Assembly: GCA_002021875.1 (NCBI GenBank)
Contig: CP018627.1
Location: forward strand, 2,108,001 to 2,172,000
Origin: Streptomyces hygroscopicus
Lineage (GTDB): Bacteria > Actinomycetota > Actinomycetes > Streptomycetales > Streptomycetaceae
Length of the DNA stretch: 64,000 nucleotides
Direction: 5' to 3'
The notes beneath the pieces were generated by a model that worked only from the letters and a program-made list of their open reading frames with translations, was not told the DNA's origin and ran no database searches. The translations under genes were made by a program, and so were the position numbers. Of this stretch, positions 49,828 through 59,749 are shown one piece after another. Position 1 is the stretch's first letter, and each line of letters opens with the position of its first letter.

Positions 49828-50646
49828 GTGTTCGAGGTCGGAGCCTGGAGAGTGCCCTCCGTCAAGCGGCTGCTGCGGGCGTCGATCGCCGGTGCGCCCG
49901 CCGTCGTACGGCAACGCCGCGGCCCCCAGGACGAGTCACCCGGGCGGCCACGGCATCTGGCCATCATCATGGACGGCAACGGCCGCTGGGCCGCCCTGCG
50001 CGGCCTCTCCCGCACCCGGGGCCATCAGGCGGGGGTGCTGGCGCTGCCGCGGGTGGTGGACACGGCCCTGGAAGAGGGCATCGAACATCTGTCGCTGTTC
50101 TTCTTCTCCACCGAGAACTGGAACCGTCCGCGCGGTGAGGTGGCCGCCCTGATGCGGCTCACCGCCCAGCTCGCGGACGTCTTCCGGGGCTACGGCGAGC
50201 GGGGGGTGCGGCTGCGCTGGCTGGGCTCGGAGGCCCGGCTCCCCCGGGCCACGCTGGCCGCGCTGCGCCGCGCCGAGGCCGATACGTGCGACAACCGCAC
50301 GATGACGCTGGCCTTCTGCTTCAACCACGGCGGCCGGGAGGAGATCGCCCACGTCGCCACCTGCCTGGCCCGCGCCTCGGCGGACGGCGCGCTGGACCCC
50401 GGGCTCATCGACGAGGCCCTGTTCACCCGGCATCTGCCGCATGCCGATCTGCCGGACATCGACATGCTGGTGCGCACCTCCGGGGAGCAGCGCATCTCCA
50501 ACTTCATGCTCTGGCGGGCGGCCTACGCGGAGCTCTTCTTCGTGGACACCCTGTGGCCCGACTTCACCGGTGAAGAGCTCCGCGCGCTGCTGGCCGCCTT
50601 CGCGACCCGTAAACGCCGCTTCGGCGCGGGCGTCGGCCCCGTCTGA
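49828..50646 (+). CDS. uppS: cis-Prenyl diphosphate synthase (UppS family)
   Basis: A 272-residue enzyme; GTG start with GGAGGG 8 nt upstream. AIIMDGNGRWA contains the catalytic Asp. LSLFFFSTENWNRP, RTSGEQRISNFMLWRAAYAELFF and DTLWPDF are family motifs. It makes long-chain polyprenyl diphosphate, the lipid carrier for cell wall and glycan synthesis. Streptomyces often has a second copy for specialised metabolism, so this may not be the housekeeping one. The N-terminal 40 residues are an extra basic tail. Confidence 0.92.
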   Translation: MFEVGAWRVPSVKRLLRASIAGAPAVVRQRRGPQDESPGRPRHLAIIMDGNGRWAALRGLSRTRGHQAGVLALPRVVDTALEEGIEHLSLFFFSTENWNRPRGEVAALMRLTAQLADVFRGYGERGVRLRWLGSEARLPRATLAALRRAEADTCDNRTMTLAFCFNHGGREEIAHVATCLARASADGALDPGLIDEALFTRHLPHADLPDIDMLVRTSGEQRISNFMLWRAAYAELFFVDTLWPDFTGEELRALLAAFATRKRRFGAGVGPV

Positions 50647-50697
50647 CGCGCCCGCCGCTCCTCAGCAGGTCAGAGGAAGTCCGCTACGGTTCGGGCA

Positions 50698-50714
50698 GCG
50701 CCCCCAAGGGGCGC
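50698..50714 (+). terminator. Terminator hairpin at the start of repeat copy B
   Basis: GCGCCCC and GGGGCGC form a perfect 7-bp stem around CAA, 52 nt after the uppS stop. Confidence 0.55.
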
Positions 50715-50797
50715 GGGGCTGTGTCGATGTGCGGCTCCGCCGCGGCTGTGTCGATGTGCGGCTCCGCCGCGGCTGTGTCGATATGCGGCTCCGCCGC
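50698..50797 (+). repeat. Dispersed two-hairpin repeat, copy B, with a 3 x 27-bp tandem expansion
   Basis: After the hairpin (50698-50714) the 27-bp unit beginning GGCTGTGTCGATGTGCGG and ending CTCCGCCGC occurs three times: 50717-50743, 50744-50770, 50771-50797, with one G-to-A change in the last copy. The unit matches the second half of the element at 42580-42625 on the opposite strand. It lies in the gap between the convergent uppS and acyl-CoA dehydrogenase genes. Confidence 0.9.
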
Positions 50798-50862
50798 GTG
50801 GGACCAGCCACGGCGGCGCCGCAGTCGGCCGACGACGCATCGCGACACGTCCAGCGGAGCGC

Positions 50863-52089
<1,227 letters not shown>

Positions 52090-52111
52090 GACCCCTCCAC
52101 GTGCTTATTAC

Positions 52112-52126
52112 CTGCGGTAACCGCAG
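52112..52126. promoter_or_regulatory. Palindromic operator between acyl-CoA dehydrogenase and TetR genes
   Basis: CTGCGGTAACCGCAG is a perfect 15-bp palindrome, and a second GTTACCG follows at 52130-52136. It lies 23 nt upstream of the dehydrogenase start codon and so overlaps its promoter. The TetR protein encoded divergently is the likely ligand. Confidence 0.75.
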
Positions 52127-52282
52127 TCTGTTACCGCCCAGTAGACGATGTCAACTCCCCCGGGCACGCGGGCCCCGCGGCCCCCGCGGGTGTTACGTTG
52201 CGCAGAGCGCGGAGCGCGATCGCGCCGGGAAACGCGAGCCGCGAAGGGCGCGAGTACGACATCGGGGGCGGGGAGGCAACGC

Positions 52283-52939
52283 ATGCGGACCGGGACCAGC
52301 CAGCGGGACGACCAGCGGACGACGGCCCAGCAACGGCGCAAGGAGCTGCTGGAGGCCGCGGACCGGGTGGTGCTGCGCGACGGACCAGAAGCCTCGATGA
52401 ACGCCATCGCCGCTGAAGCGGGCATCACCAAGCCCATTCTCTACCGCCACTTCGGCGACAAGGGCGGCCTGTACCGCGCGCTCGCCAAGCGCCACACCGA
52501 CGCCCTGCTCGCCTCGCTGCGCGCGGCTCTGGACGCGCCCGCCGAGGACCGCCGGCACCGCGTGGAGGCCACGCTGGACACCTATCTGGCGGCGATCGAG
52601 GCGCGGCCCCAGGTGTACCGCTTCCTGATGCACCCGGCCGACCACGGCCAGCAGGAGCCCGAGCAGGGCTTCGACGTCGGCCACCACTCCGCCCCGCTGC
52701 TGCGCAGGCTCGGCGAGGAGCTCGCCACCGTGATCGCCGAGCGGCTGGATCTGGGACCCGGCGGCGACGAGGTGGCCCGGGTCTGGGGCCACGGGATCGT
52801 CGGCATGATGCACGCGGCCGGTGACTGGTGGCTGCGCGACCGCCCGTGCGCACGCGGCCAGTTGGTGCACCATCTCACCGATCTGCTGTGGGGACGGCTG
52901 TCGCTGGCGGACGACCGGGTCGGCGCACCGGGCTTCTGA
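52283..52939 (+). CDS. TetR-family regulator of the acyl-CoA dehydrogenase gene
   Basis: A 218-residue protein; ATG with GGGGAGG upstream. HTH in LLEAADRVVLRDGPEASMNA then AGITKPILYRHFGDKGGL. The C-terminal domain has a His-rich centre (LMHPADHGQQEPEQGF). It probably senses a fatty acyl-CoA and represses the divergent dehydrogenase through the palindrome at 52112 (inference from arrangement). Confidence 0.9.
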   Translation: MRTGTSQRDDQRTTAQQRRKELLEAADRVVLRDGPEASMNAIAAEAGITKPILYRHFGDKGGLYRALAKRHTDALLASLRAALDAPAEDRRHRVEATLDTYLAAIEARPQVYRFLMHPADHGQQEPEQGFDVGHHSAPLLRRLGEELATVIAERLDLGPGGDEVARVWGHGIVGMMHAAGDWWLRDRPCARGQLVHHLTDLLWGRLSLADDRVGAPGF

Positions 52940-52957
52940 GCCCCCCGGCCTCCGCTC

Positions 52958-52987
52958 GCCGCCCCGCCGCGCTCCCGCCGGGGCGGC
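52958..52987. terminator. Terminator hairpin between convergent genes
   Basis: GCCGCCCCG (52958-52966) pairs with CGGGGCGGC (52979-52987), a 9-bp perfect stem with a 12-nt loop, in the 49-bp gap between the TetR and peptide deformylase genes. Confidence 0.6.
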
Positions 52988-52988
52988 C

Positions 52989-53546
52989 CTACGCCCCGGC
53001 GCCGGCCGACGCCGCCCAGGACGCCCGGCGGACCGCCCGCAGCACCCTGCGCCGCCGCAGCCCGGAGAGCCGGTCGAGGAACAGCCCGCCGTCCAGGTGG
53101 TCGCACTCGTGCTGCAGACAGCGCGCGAAGAAGCCCGTGCCCTCGATCCGCACCGGCTCCCCGGTCATCGTCACGCCCTCGATCACCGCACGGTCGTAGC
53201 GCGAGGTGCCCGCCTCGATGCCCGGCAGCGACAGACAGCCCTCCGCCCCACGCACCGTCACCCCGTCGGCCGCGGCCAGCCGGGGGTTGACGACATGCCC
53301 CAGATGGCGGTGGTCCTCGTCGTCCGGGCAGTCGAAGACGAAGACCCGCAGCCCCACACCGATCTGATTGGCGGCGAGGCCCACCCCGTGCGCCGCGTAC
53401 ATCGTGGCGTACATGTCCTCGATCAGCAGGGCGAGCTCGGCGTCGAACGCCGTGACCTCCGCGCACGGCGCGCGCAGCCCCGGATCGCCGAGGAACCGCA
53501 TGGGCCGCACCGCTCCGCGGCTGCCCGGTATCACGCCATGTCGCAT
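52989..53546 (-). CDS. def: Peptide deformylase
   Basis: A 185-residue metalloenzyme with all three motifs: GVGLAANQIG, EGCLSLPG, QHECDHLDG. It removes the N-formyl group from new proteins. The C-terminal 25 residues are basic (RRRRVLRAVRRASW). Streptomyces has several copies; this one stands alone and is not beside a methionyl-tRNA formyltransferase gene. No ribosome site precedes the ATG; TAGGCT lies 8 nt upstream, so the transcript may be leaderless. Confidence 0.93.
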   Translation of the reverse strand: MRHGVIPGSRGAVRPMRFLGDPGLRAPCAEVTAFDAELALLIEDMYATMYAAHGVGLAANQIGVGLRVFVFDCPDDEDHRHLGHVVNPRLAAADGVTVRGAEGCLSLPGIEAGTSRYDRAVIEGVTMTGEPVRIEGTGFFARCLQHECDHLDGGLFLDRLSGLRRRRVLRAVRRASWAASAGAGA

Positions 53547-53733
53547 GGCAGCCAAGCCTACGGGGCCGGGGAAGTGTCCTGCGCGGGTGACGGAATTCGG
53601 GACAGCCGCCGGATCTCGATAGGCTGCTACCCGACCGTGGCCTCCCGGCTGGCGATGCGGCGCGGAGGGGGCGTACCACCGGCGCCTCGGGGGGGCAGGT
53701 GCGGCGCCGGTATGCGAGGAGGATCGAGAGACG

Positions 53734-54972
53734 ATGGCAGGCAACTCAGAGCCGCTGTCGCCACGTGCCAAGCTGGCCGTGACGGCGGGCAGGGCCGCGG
53801 CGGCGGTGTCGAAGGCCGCGGGCCGCGGCAGCGGATCGGTGATCGGCGGCAAGGTGGCCCTGCGCCTCGACCCCGATCTCCTCGGCAGGCTGGCACAGCA
53901 CCTGGACGTGATCCTGGTGTCGGCGACCAACGGCAAGACCACGACCACCCGGCTCATCGCCGAGGCGCTGCGGGCGGCCGGTCCGGTCGTCTCCAACGCG
54001 CTGGGCGCCAATATGCCGGCCGGTATCACCTCGGCCCTGGCCGGCGGCTCCGACGCCCGCTACGGCGTCATCGAGGTCGACGAGAAGTACCTCGCCGGTG
54101 TGGCGCGCGACACCGAGCCCAAGGCCATCGCGCTGCTCAACCTCTCCCGTGACCAGCTCGACCGCGCCGCCGAGACCCGGATGCTCGCCGAGAAGTGGCG
54201 CGAGGGCCTGACCGGCACCAAGGCGATCGTGATCGCCAACGCCGACGACCCCCTGATCGTCTGGGCCGCCTCCTCCAGCCCCAATGTGGTGTGGGTCGCC
54301 GCCGGGCAGGAGTGGAAGGACGACGCCTGGTCCTGTCCGTCCTGCGGCGGTGTGCTGCAGCGCCCGGGCGACGACTGGGTCTGCGCGGAGTGCGGCTTCC
54401 GCCGTCCGATCCCCAGCTGGGCGCTGAACGGCGACTACGTCCTGGACCCGCACGGCGCGGCCTGGCCGATCCACCTCCAGCTCCCCGGCCGTGCCAACAA
54501 GGCCAACGCGGCCACCTCGGCCGCCGTCGCCGCCGCCTTCGGGGTGCCCCCGCAGGTCGCGCTGGAGCGGATGTACCAGGTCCAGGCCGTGGCCGGCCGG
54601 TATGACGTGGTCACCTTCCAGGAGCGCCAGATGCGGCTGCTGCTGGCGAAGAACCCGGCCGGCTGGCTGGAGACCTTCTCGCTGATCGACCCGCCGCCCA
54701 CCCCGGTGATCCTCTCGGTGAACGCCCGCGGCGCCGACGGCACCGACACCTCCTGGCTGTGGGACGTGGACTACACCCGGCTCGCCGGGCACCCGATCTG
54801 CGTGATCGGCGACCGTAAGCTGGACCTCGCGGTGCGCCTGGAGGTCGCCGGGCTGGACTTCCGGGTCTGCGCGGACGTGGACGAGGCGGTGCGGATCTCC
54901 CCGCCCGGCCGTATCGAGACCATCGCCAACTACACCGCGTTCCAGGACCTGCGCCGCCGGGTCGGCAACTGA
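53734..54972 (+). CDS. murT: MurT, lipid II isoglutaminyl synthase Mur-ligase subunit
   Basis: A 412-residue protein; AGGAGGAT precedes the ATG. The Mur-ligase P-loop is VSATNGKTTTTRLIAEAL. A zinc-ribbon insert (CPSCGGVLQ then CAECGFRRP) is the MurT hallmark. A DUF1727 C-terminal domain follows (ILSVNARGADGTDTSWLWD). With GatD it amidates the D-glutamate of lipid II in peptidoglycan. gatD begins 23 nt downstream. Confidence 0.95.
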   Translation: MAGNSEPLSPRAKLAVTAGRAAAAVSKAAGRGSGSVIGGKVALRLDPDLLGRLAQHLDVILVSATNGKTTTTRLIAEALRAAGPVVSNALGANMPAGITSALAGGSDARYGVIEVDEKYLAGVARDTEPKAIALLNLSRDQLDRAAETRMLAEKWREGLTGTKAIVIANADDPLIVWAASSSPNVVWVAAGQEWKDDAWSCPSCGGVLQRPGDDWVCAECGFRRPIPSWALNGDYVLDPHGAAWPIHLQLPGRANKANAATSAAVAAAFGVPPQVALERMYQVQAVAGRYDVVTFQERQMRLLLAKNPAGWLETFSLIDPPPTPVILSVNARGADGTDTSWLWDVDYTRLAGHPICVIGDRKLDLAVRLEVAGLDFRVCADVDEAVRISPPGRIETIANYTAFQDLRRRVGN

Positions 54973-54995
54973 CCCCCCGTACGAGAGGCACGAAG

Positions 54996-55733
54996 ATGCG
55001 TAGCATGAGCCAGAACGGCCTGCGTCTGGTGTGGGTCTACCCCGACCTGCTGAGCACGTACGGCGACCAGGGCAACGTCCTGGTGGTGGAGCGCCGGGCG
55101 CGGCAGCGCGGGCTGGAGGTCTCCCGGCTGGACGTCCGCTCCGACCAGCAGATCCCCACCTCCGGGGACGTCTATCTGATCGGCGGCGGCGAGGACCGCC
55201 CGCAGCGGCTCGCCGCCGAGCGGCTGATCCGGGACGGCGGGCTGAGCCGCGCGGTCGCCAACGGGGCGATCGTCTTCTCGGTGTGCGCCGGGTACCAGAT
55301 CCTCGGCCATGAGTTCATCAACGACCTCGGGCAGCGCCAGCAGGGTCTTGGGCTGCTGGACGTGGTCAGCACCCGTGGCGAGGGCGCCCGGTGCGTCGGG
55401 GACGTGCTGGCCGACATCGACGAGCGGCTCGGGCTGCCCCCGCTGACCGGCTTCGAGAACCACCAGGGCGTCACCCACCTCGGCCCGACGGCCCGCCCCT
55501 TCGCCCGGGTCCGGTTCGGCAACGGCAACGGCACGGGCGACGGCTTCGAGGGCGCCTACAACGACACCGTTTTCGGGACGTACATGCATGGCCCGGTGAT
55601 GGCCCGCAACCCGCATATCGCGGACCATCTGCTGAAGCTGGCCCTCGATGTGAACGCGCTGCCGCCGGTCAACGACCAGTGGTACGACGCGCTGCGCAAC
55701 GAGCGGATCGCGGCGGCGTCCCAGCCCGCCTGA
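54996..55733 (+). CDS. gatD: GatD, glutaminase subunit of lipid II amidotransferase
   Basis: A 245-residue class I glutamine amidotransferase of the CobB/CobQ type. The catalytic Cys is in FSVCAGYQILG and the His in FGTYMHGPVMARNP. GDQGNVLVVERRARQRGLEV and LIGGGEDRPQRLAAERL are GatD features. It supplies ammonia to MurT. GAGAGG lies 7 nt before the ATG. Confidence 0.95.
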   Translation: MRSMSQNGLRLVWVYPDLLSTYGDQGNVLVVERRARQRGLEVSRLDVRSDQQIPTSGDVYLIGGGEDRPQRLAAERLIRDGGLSRAVANGAIVFSVCAGYQILGHEFINDLGQRQQGLGLLDVVSTRGEGARCVGDVLADIDERLGLPPLTGFENHQGVTHLGPTARPFARVRFGNGNGTGDGFEGAYNDTVFGTYMHGPVMARNPHIADHLLKLALDVNALPPVNDQWYDALRNERIAAASQPA

Positions 55734-55899
55734 GCCGCGGCCCGCTCGCCCGAGCGCCACTCGGGCGAAGGGTGCCCGCATGGCGGACATCCGACGCACG
55801 ACCCCGCCCCCGCCGCCCGGCCGCTTGTAGGGTGGCGGGGTCCAGCCGGACGACGCGGTCCGGCCGTCGGCCCCCATCTCAGACAGAGGTATGCGTGCC

Positions 55900-56925
55900 A
55901 TGCGCATTGGTGTGCTCACGTCCGGCGGCGACTGCCCCGGCCTGAACGCGGTCATCAGGTCAATCGTCCACCGTGCCACCGTCGACCACGGCGATGAGGT
56001 GATCGGCTTCCACGACGGCTGGAAGGGCCTGCTGGAGGCCGACTACCGCAAGCTCGACCTGGACGCGGTGGGCGGCATCCTGGCCCTCGGCGGCACCATC
56101 CTCGGCTCCACCCGCGTGCGCCCCGAGCATCTGCGGGACGGCGTGGAGCGGGCCAAGGGGCATGTCGCGGAGCTCGGCCTGGACGCGGTCATCCCCATCG
56201 GCGGGGAGGGCACGCTGAAGGCCGCCCGGCTGCTCTCGGACGCCGGACTGCCGATCGTCGGCGTGCCGAAGACCATCGACAACGACATCGCCTCCACCGA
56301 TGTGACCTTCGGCTTCGACACCGCGGTCGGCGTCGCCACCGAGGCCCTGGACCGGCTCAAGACCACCGCGGAGTCCCATCAGCGGGTGCTGATCGTCGAG
56401 GTCATGGGGCGGCACACCGGCTGGATCGCGCTGCACTCGGGCATGGCCGCGGGCGCCCACGCCATCGTCGTCCCGGAGCGCCCGTTCGACATCGAGGAGC
56501 TCACCAAGACCGTCGGGGCGCGGTTCGAGGCGGGCAAGAAGTTCGCGATCGTGGTGGTGGCGGAGGGCGCCAAGCCGCGCGAGGGCACGATGGACTACGA
56601 GGCCGGCGGCAAGGACGTCTACGGCCACGAGCGCTTCGCGGGCATCGCCCGCCACCTCTCCGTCGAGCTGGAGCGGCGGCTCGGCAAGGAGGCGCGGGCG
56701 GTCATCCTGGGCCATGTGCAGCGCGGTGGCACCCCGACGGCGTACGACAGGGTGCTGGCCACCCGCTTCGGCTGGCACGCCGTCGAGGCGGCCCACCGCG
56801 GCGCCTTCGGCACGATCACGGCGCTGCGCGGCACGGACATCGACCTGGTGCCGCTCGCGGCGGCCGTGGAGCGGCTGAAGACGGTCCCCGCCGAGCGGTA
56901 CGCCGAGGCCGAGTGCGTACTGTAG
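55900..56925 (+). CDS. pfkA: 6-Phosphofructokinase (group III)
   Basis: A 341-residue enzyme. The start at 55900 gives the family N-terminus MRIGVLTSGGDCPGLNAVIR and has AGAGGT 9 nt upstream; ATG at 55891 adds three residues. The nucleotide loop reads IGGEGTLKAARLL, catalytic VGVPKTIDNDI, and MGRHTGWIAL binds fructose 6-phosphate. GGEGT rather than GGDGT/GGDDT is usual for actinomycete ATP-dependent PFKs. It converts fructose 6-phosphate to the 1,6-bisphosphate in glycolysis. Confidence 0.94.
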   Translation: MRIGVLTSGGDCPGLNAVIRSIVHRATVDHGDEVIGFHDGWKGLLEADYRKLDLDAVGGILALGGTILGSTRVRPEHLRDGVERAKGHVAELGLDAVIPIGGEGTLKAARLLSDAGLPIVGVPKTIDNDIASTDVTFGFDTAVGVATEALDRLKTTAESHQRVLIVEVMGRHTGWIALHSGMAAGAHAIVVPERPFDIEELTKTVGARFEAGKKFAIVVVAEGAKPREGTMDYEAGGKDVYGHERFAGIARHLSVELERRLGKEARAVILGHVQRGGTPTAYDRVLATRFGWHAVEAAHRGAFGTITALRGTDIDLVPLAAAVERLKTVPAERYAEAECVL

Positions 56926-57043
56926 GGACGACACAAACCGGTTAATGCCGACTCCGACCGCGGCCATCAATTGCGCAACCCTTACGGCGAGCAACCAGGT
57001 CCGCGAGAGCGGCGCCGGTTTAGGCGCACAAAGGGGCTACTCG

Positions 57044-57994
57044 ATGGATCACGGCGGGCACGGCATGACCATGGATCTGCCGCCGTTCACCCTCGCTCGC
57101 GGGTTGGAGTTCGGCGGCGATCCGTTCTTCCTGGTCGGCTGTGTGCTGGCGCTCGGGCTGTACGGCTGGGGCGTCGCGCGGCTGTGGCGGCGCGGTGACG
57201 CCTGGCCGGTGGGGCGCCTGGTCTCCTTCGTGCTCGGGGTGCTGACCATCGCGGTCGCGATGTGCACCAAGCTGAACGACTACGGCATGGTCATGTTCAG
57301 CGTCCATATGGTGCAGCACATGATCATCAGCATGGTGTCGCCGATCCTGCTGCTGCTGGGCGCGCCGGTCACGCTGACCCTGCGGGCCCTCCCGGCGGCC
57401 GGGCGCGGCCGCAAGGGCCCCCGGGAGCTGCTGGTCGCGCTGTTGCACAGCCGCTATATGCGGATCATCAGCCACCCGGCGTTCACGATCCCGCTGTTCA
57501 TCGCGAGCCTGTACGCGCTGTACTTCACCTCGCTCTTCGACTTCCTGATGGGGAGCAAGGCCGGGCATATCGCGATGATGGTCCACTTCCTCGCGGTGGG
57601 CCTGGTCTTCTTCTGGCCGATCATGGGCGTGGACCCGGGGCCGCACCGGCCCGGCTATGTGATGCGGATGCTGGAGCTGTTCGCGGGCATGCCGTTCCAC
57701 GCGTTCTTCGGCATCGCGCTGATGATGGCGTCCGAGCCCATGGTCGGCGTGTACGAGCATCCGCCCGCCTCGCTTGGCATCGACGCGCTGTCGGACCAGA
57801 CCTGGGCGGGCGGGATCGCCTGGGCCTTCAGCGAGATCCCGTCGGTGATCGTCCTGGTGGCGCTGGTCTACCAGTGGTACAAGTCCGAGCAGCGCCAGGC
57901 GCGGCGTATCGACCGCACCGCGGACCGGGACGGCGACCAGGAGCTAGCGGCGTACAACGCCTATCTGGCCTCGCTCCAGTCCCGGAGCCGCTGA
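57044..57994 (+). CDS. ctaG: Cytochrome c oxidase assembly protein (CtaG/caa3 type)
   Basis: A 316-residue membrane protein with seven helices. His residues in FSVHMVQHMIISMVSP and AMMVHFLAVGLVFFWP, with GMPFHAFFGIALMM, mark the caa3_CtaG family. It helps insert copper into cytochrome c oxidase. The N-terminus MDHGGHGMTMD is His/Met-rich and could bind copper. AAAGGGG lies upstream of the ATG. Confidence 0.92.
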   Translation: MDHGGHGMTMDLPPFTLARGLEFGGDPFFLVGCVLALGLYGWGVARLWRRGDAWPVGRLVSFVLGVLTIAVAMCTKLNDYGMVMFSVHMVQHMIISMVSPILLLLGAPVTLTLRALPAAGRGRKGPRELLVALLHSRYMRIISHPAFTIPLFIASLYALYFTSLFDFLMGSKAGHIAMMVHFLAVGLVFFWPIMGVDPGPHRPGYVMRMLELFAGMPFHAFFGIALMMASEPMVGVYEHPPASLGIDALSDQTWAGGIAWAFSEIPSVIVLVALVYQWYKSEQRQARRIDRTADRDGDQELAAYNAYLASLQSRSR

Positions 57995-58111
57995 GGGCGG
58001 CCCCTGCGGCCTGCTAGCGGCAAGGCCCCGGACCGCGAGACCATGGACCCGGGCCCTGAGCGGCCCGGGTCCTGGCGAAGGGGCGTCAGGACCGCCGTGA
58101 GGAGGTCGGGG

Positions 58112-58267
58112 ATGCCCGGATCCGCGAAGACGATGACGGTGGCCACGGTGGGGGGCCTGGTGCTGGTGACGGCCTACACCGTGACCCTGGGGAGCAACGG
58201 CTGGCTGTGGTTCAGCTGGGTGGTGCTCGGCCTGCTGACCGTGGGGGTCGTGGTGGCCCGGAGCTGA
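58112..58267 (+). CDS. Small two-helix membrane protein
   Basis: A 51-residue protein. ATG at 58112 with GAGGAGG 6 nt upstream. Residues 8-26 (MTVATVGGLVLVTAYTVTL) and 31-49 (WLWFSWVVLGLLTVGVVVA) form two membrane helices. Similar short hypothetical membrane proteins occur in Streptomyces, but no function is known. It is convergent with the conservon, 21 nt from the P450 stop. Confidence 0.75.
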   Translation: MPGSAKTMTVATVGGLVLVTAYTVTLGSNGWLWFSWVVLGLLTVGVVVARS

Positions 58268-58288
58268 GCGGCGGGGCCGCCGCCATCC

Positions 58289-59749
58289 CTACGGGGCGGA
58301 TCCCGAGGGCCTGCCCAGCAGCCACCGCCATAATGCCACCCACCACGGGACGCGCCCGGGAGCCGTCGCCTCGGGCCCCCCGGTGGCCGCTTCCGGGGCC
58401 TCCTGCGCGGGCAGCCGGCGCGGCCGCGGGGCGAAGAGAGTCGCGGAGGGGTCCTCCGTGCCCTCCGACTCGGGGCGCCGGGGCATGAACTCCACCGGCA
58501 GCGCCACGAGATGGCGGGAGATCCAGGACGAGAGCCAGGTCAGCTCGGACTCGTCGACGGCCAGCCGCAGATCGGGCAGCCGCAGCAGCAGGGTGTCGAT
58601 GGCGGTGTCCGTGATGGCACGGCCGATGTCCTGCCCCGGGCATTCATGGGGGCCGCCGCTGAAGGCGAGATGGGACCGGTTGCCGTACATCGGCGCCGCG
58701 ATGTCGGGGCGGATGGCCGGGTCTACGTTTCCGGCGGCCAGCCCCAGCAGCAGCATGTCCCCGGCCTTGATCCGCTGACCGCCCAGTTCGGTGTCGCCGG
58801 TGGCCCAGCGGCCGGGGACGACCGTGAGCGGGGGCTCGTTCCACAGCACATGCTCGATGGCGTCCGGCAGGGTCATATGGCCACCGGCCAGGGAGGCGCG
58901 GAAGCGCGGGTCGGTGAGGACCATGCGCAGCGTGTTGGCCATCAGATTGGTGGTGGTCTCATTGCCGGTGAGCAGCACCAGCCGCAGATGCTGGACCACC
59001 TCCTCCTCGGTGAGGCCGGAGGGGTGGGCCAGCAGCCAGGACGCCAGATCCTCGCCGGGCTCCGCGCGTCTGCGGTCCACCAGGCTCTGGAGGGCGCCGG
59101 TGACATACGCGTCGCTGCGCAGGGCCGTCTCGGTGCCCTTCATCAGGTCCCGGGTGGCCTCGACCAGCCGCGGGCCGTACTCGTCGGGCATGCCCAGCAG
59201 TTGGGTGAGGACGAGCATGGGCAGCTGCTGGGCGAAGGCGGTGACCAGTTCGGCGCCCCCGTCCGCGCAGAAGTCGTTGACCAGCTGATGGGTGAAGCGG
59301 GTGACGTGGCGGCGGATCCCCCGGCGGTCCAGGCGCCCCATGGACTCGGTGAGCGCGGCCCGCAGCCGCTCGTGCTCGTCGCCGTCGGCGAAGGTGCACA
59401 TGGGCTGCCATCCGACCACCGGCAGCAGGGGCGAGTCGGCGGTGATCCTCCCGTCCTCCCAGGCGTGCCAGTGGCGGGAGTCGCGGGAGAAGCGGGAGGG
59501 GGTGCGGGACACCTCCAGGTTCTCCCGGTAGCCCAGCAGCAGCCAGGCCGGTATGCCACCGTCGAGCACGATCGGGGCCACCGGGCCGTGCTCGGCGCGC
59601 AGCCGCTCGTACAGGCCCATCGGGTCCTTCTCGTTCTCGGGCCCGAGGAGGTCCACCAGGCCGGCGTCGGACAGCGCGGGGTGGACGGGGCACCGGGTGG
59701 GCGGCAGGTCGGCCGTCCCGGTGCCGGGGTCGTCGGGATGAGAGGTCAC
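58289..59749 (-). CDS. cvnE: CYP157-like cytochrome P450 of the conservon, ExxR motif missing
   Basis: A 486-residue P450; GTG start overlaps the CvnD stop by 4 nt. The heme ligand is Cys370 in FSGGPHECPGQDIG. The I-helix is LLTGNETTTNLM. At the K-helix, where nearly all P450s have ExxR, this one reads E299HVLW. That fits the CYP157 family of Streptomyces conservons, in which EXXR is known to be absent. A 60-residue Pro/Glu/Ala-rich extension follows the P450 fold and ends in Trp-rich VPWWVALWRWLLGRP, an amphipathic tail that may bind membrane. No ferredoxin gene is nearby. Confidence 0.92.
   Translation of the reverse strand: MTSHPDDPGTGTADLPPTRCPVHPALSDAGLVDLLGPENEKDPMGLYERLRAEHGPVAPIVLDGGIPAWLLLGYRENLEVSRTPSRFSRDSRHWHAWEDGRITADSPLLPVVGWQPMCTFADGDEHERLRAALTESMGRLDRRGIRRHVTRFTHQLVNDFCADGGAELVTAFAQQLPMLVLTQLLGMPDEYGPRLVEATRDLMKGTETALRSDAYVTGALQSLVDRRRAEPGEDLASWLLAHPSGLTEEEVVQHLRLVLLTGNETTTNLMANTLRMVLTDPRFRASLAGGHMTLPDAIEHVLWNEPPLTVVPGRWATGDTELGGQRIKAGDMLLLGLAAGNVDPAIRPDIAAPMYGNRSHLAFSGGPHECPGQDIGRAITDTAIDTLLLRLPDLRLAVDESELTWLSSWISRHLVALPVEFMPRRPESEGTEDPSATLFAPRPRRLPAQEAPEAATGGPEATAPGRVPWWVALWRWLLGRPSGSAP

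Noticed and set aside
50717..50797. Possible CRISPR-like array
   Set aside because: The 27-bp units are directly adjacent with no spacers, only three copies exist, and no cas genes are near. It is a tandem repeat.
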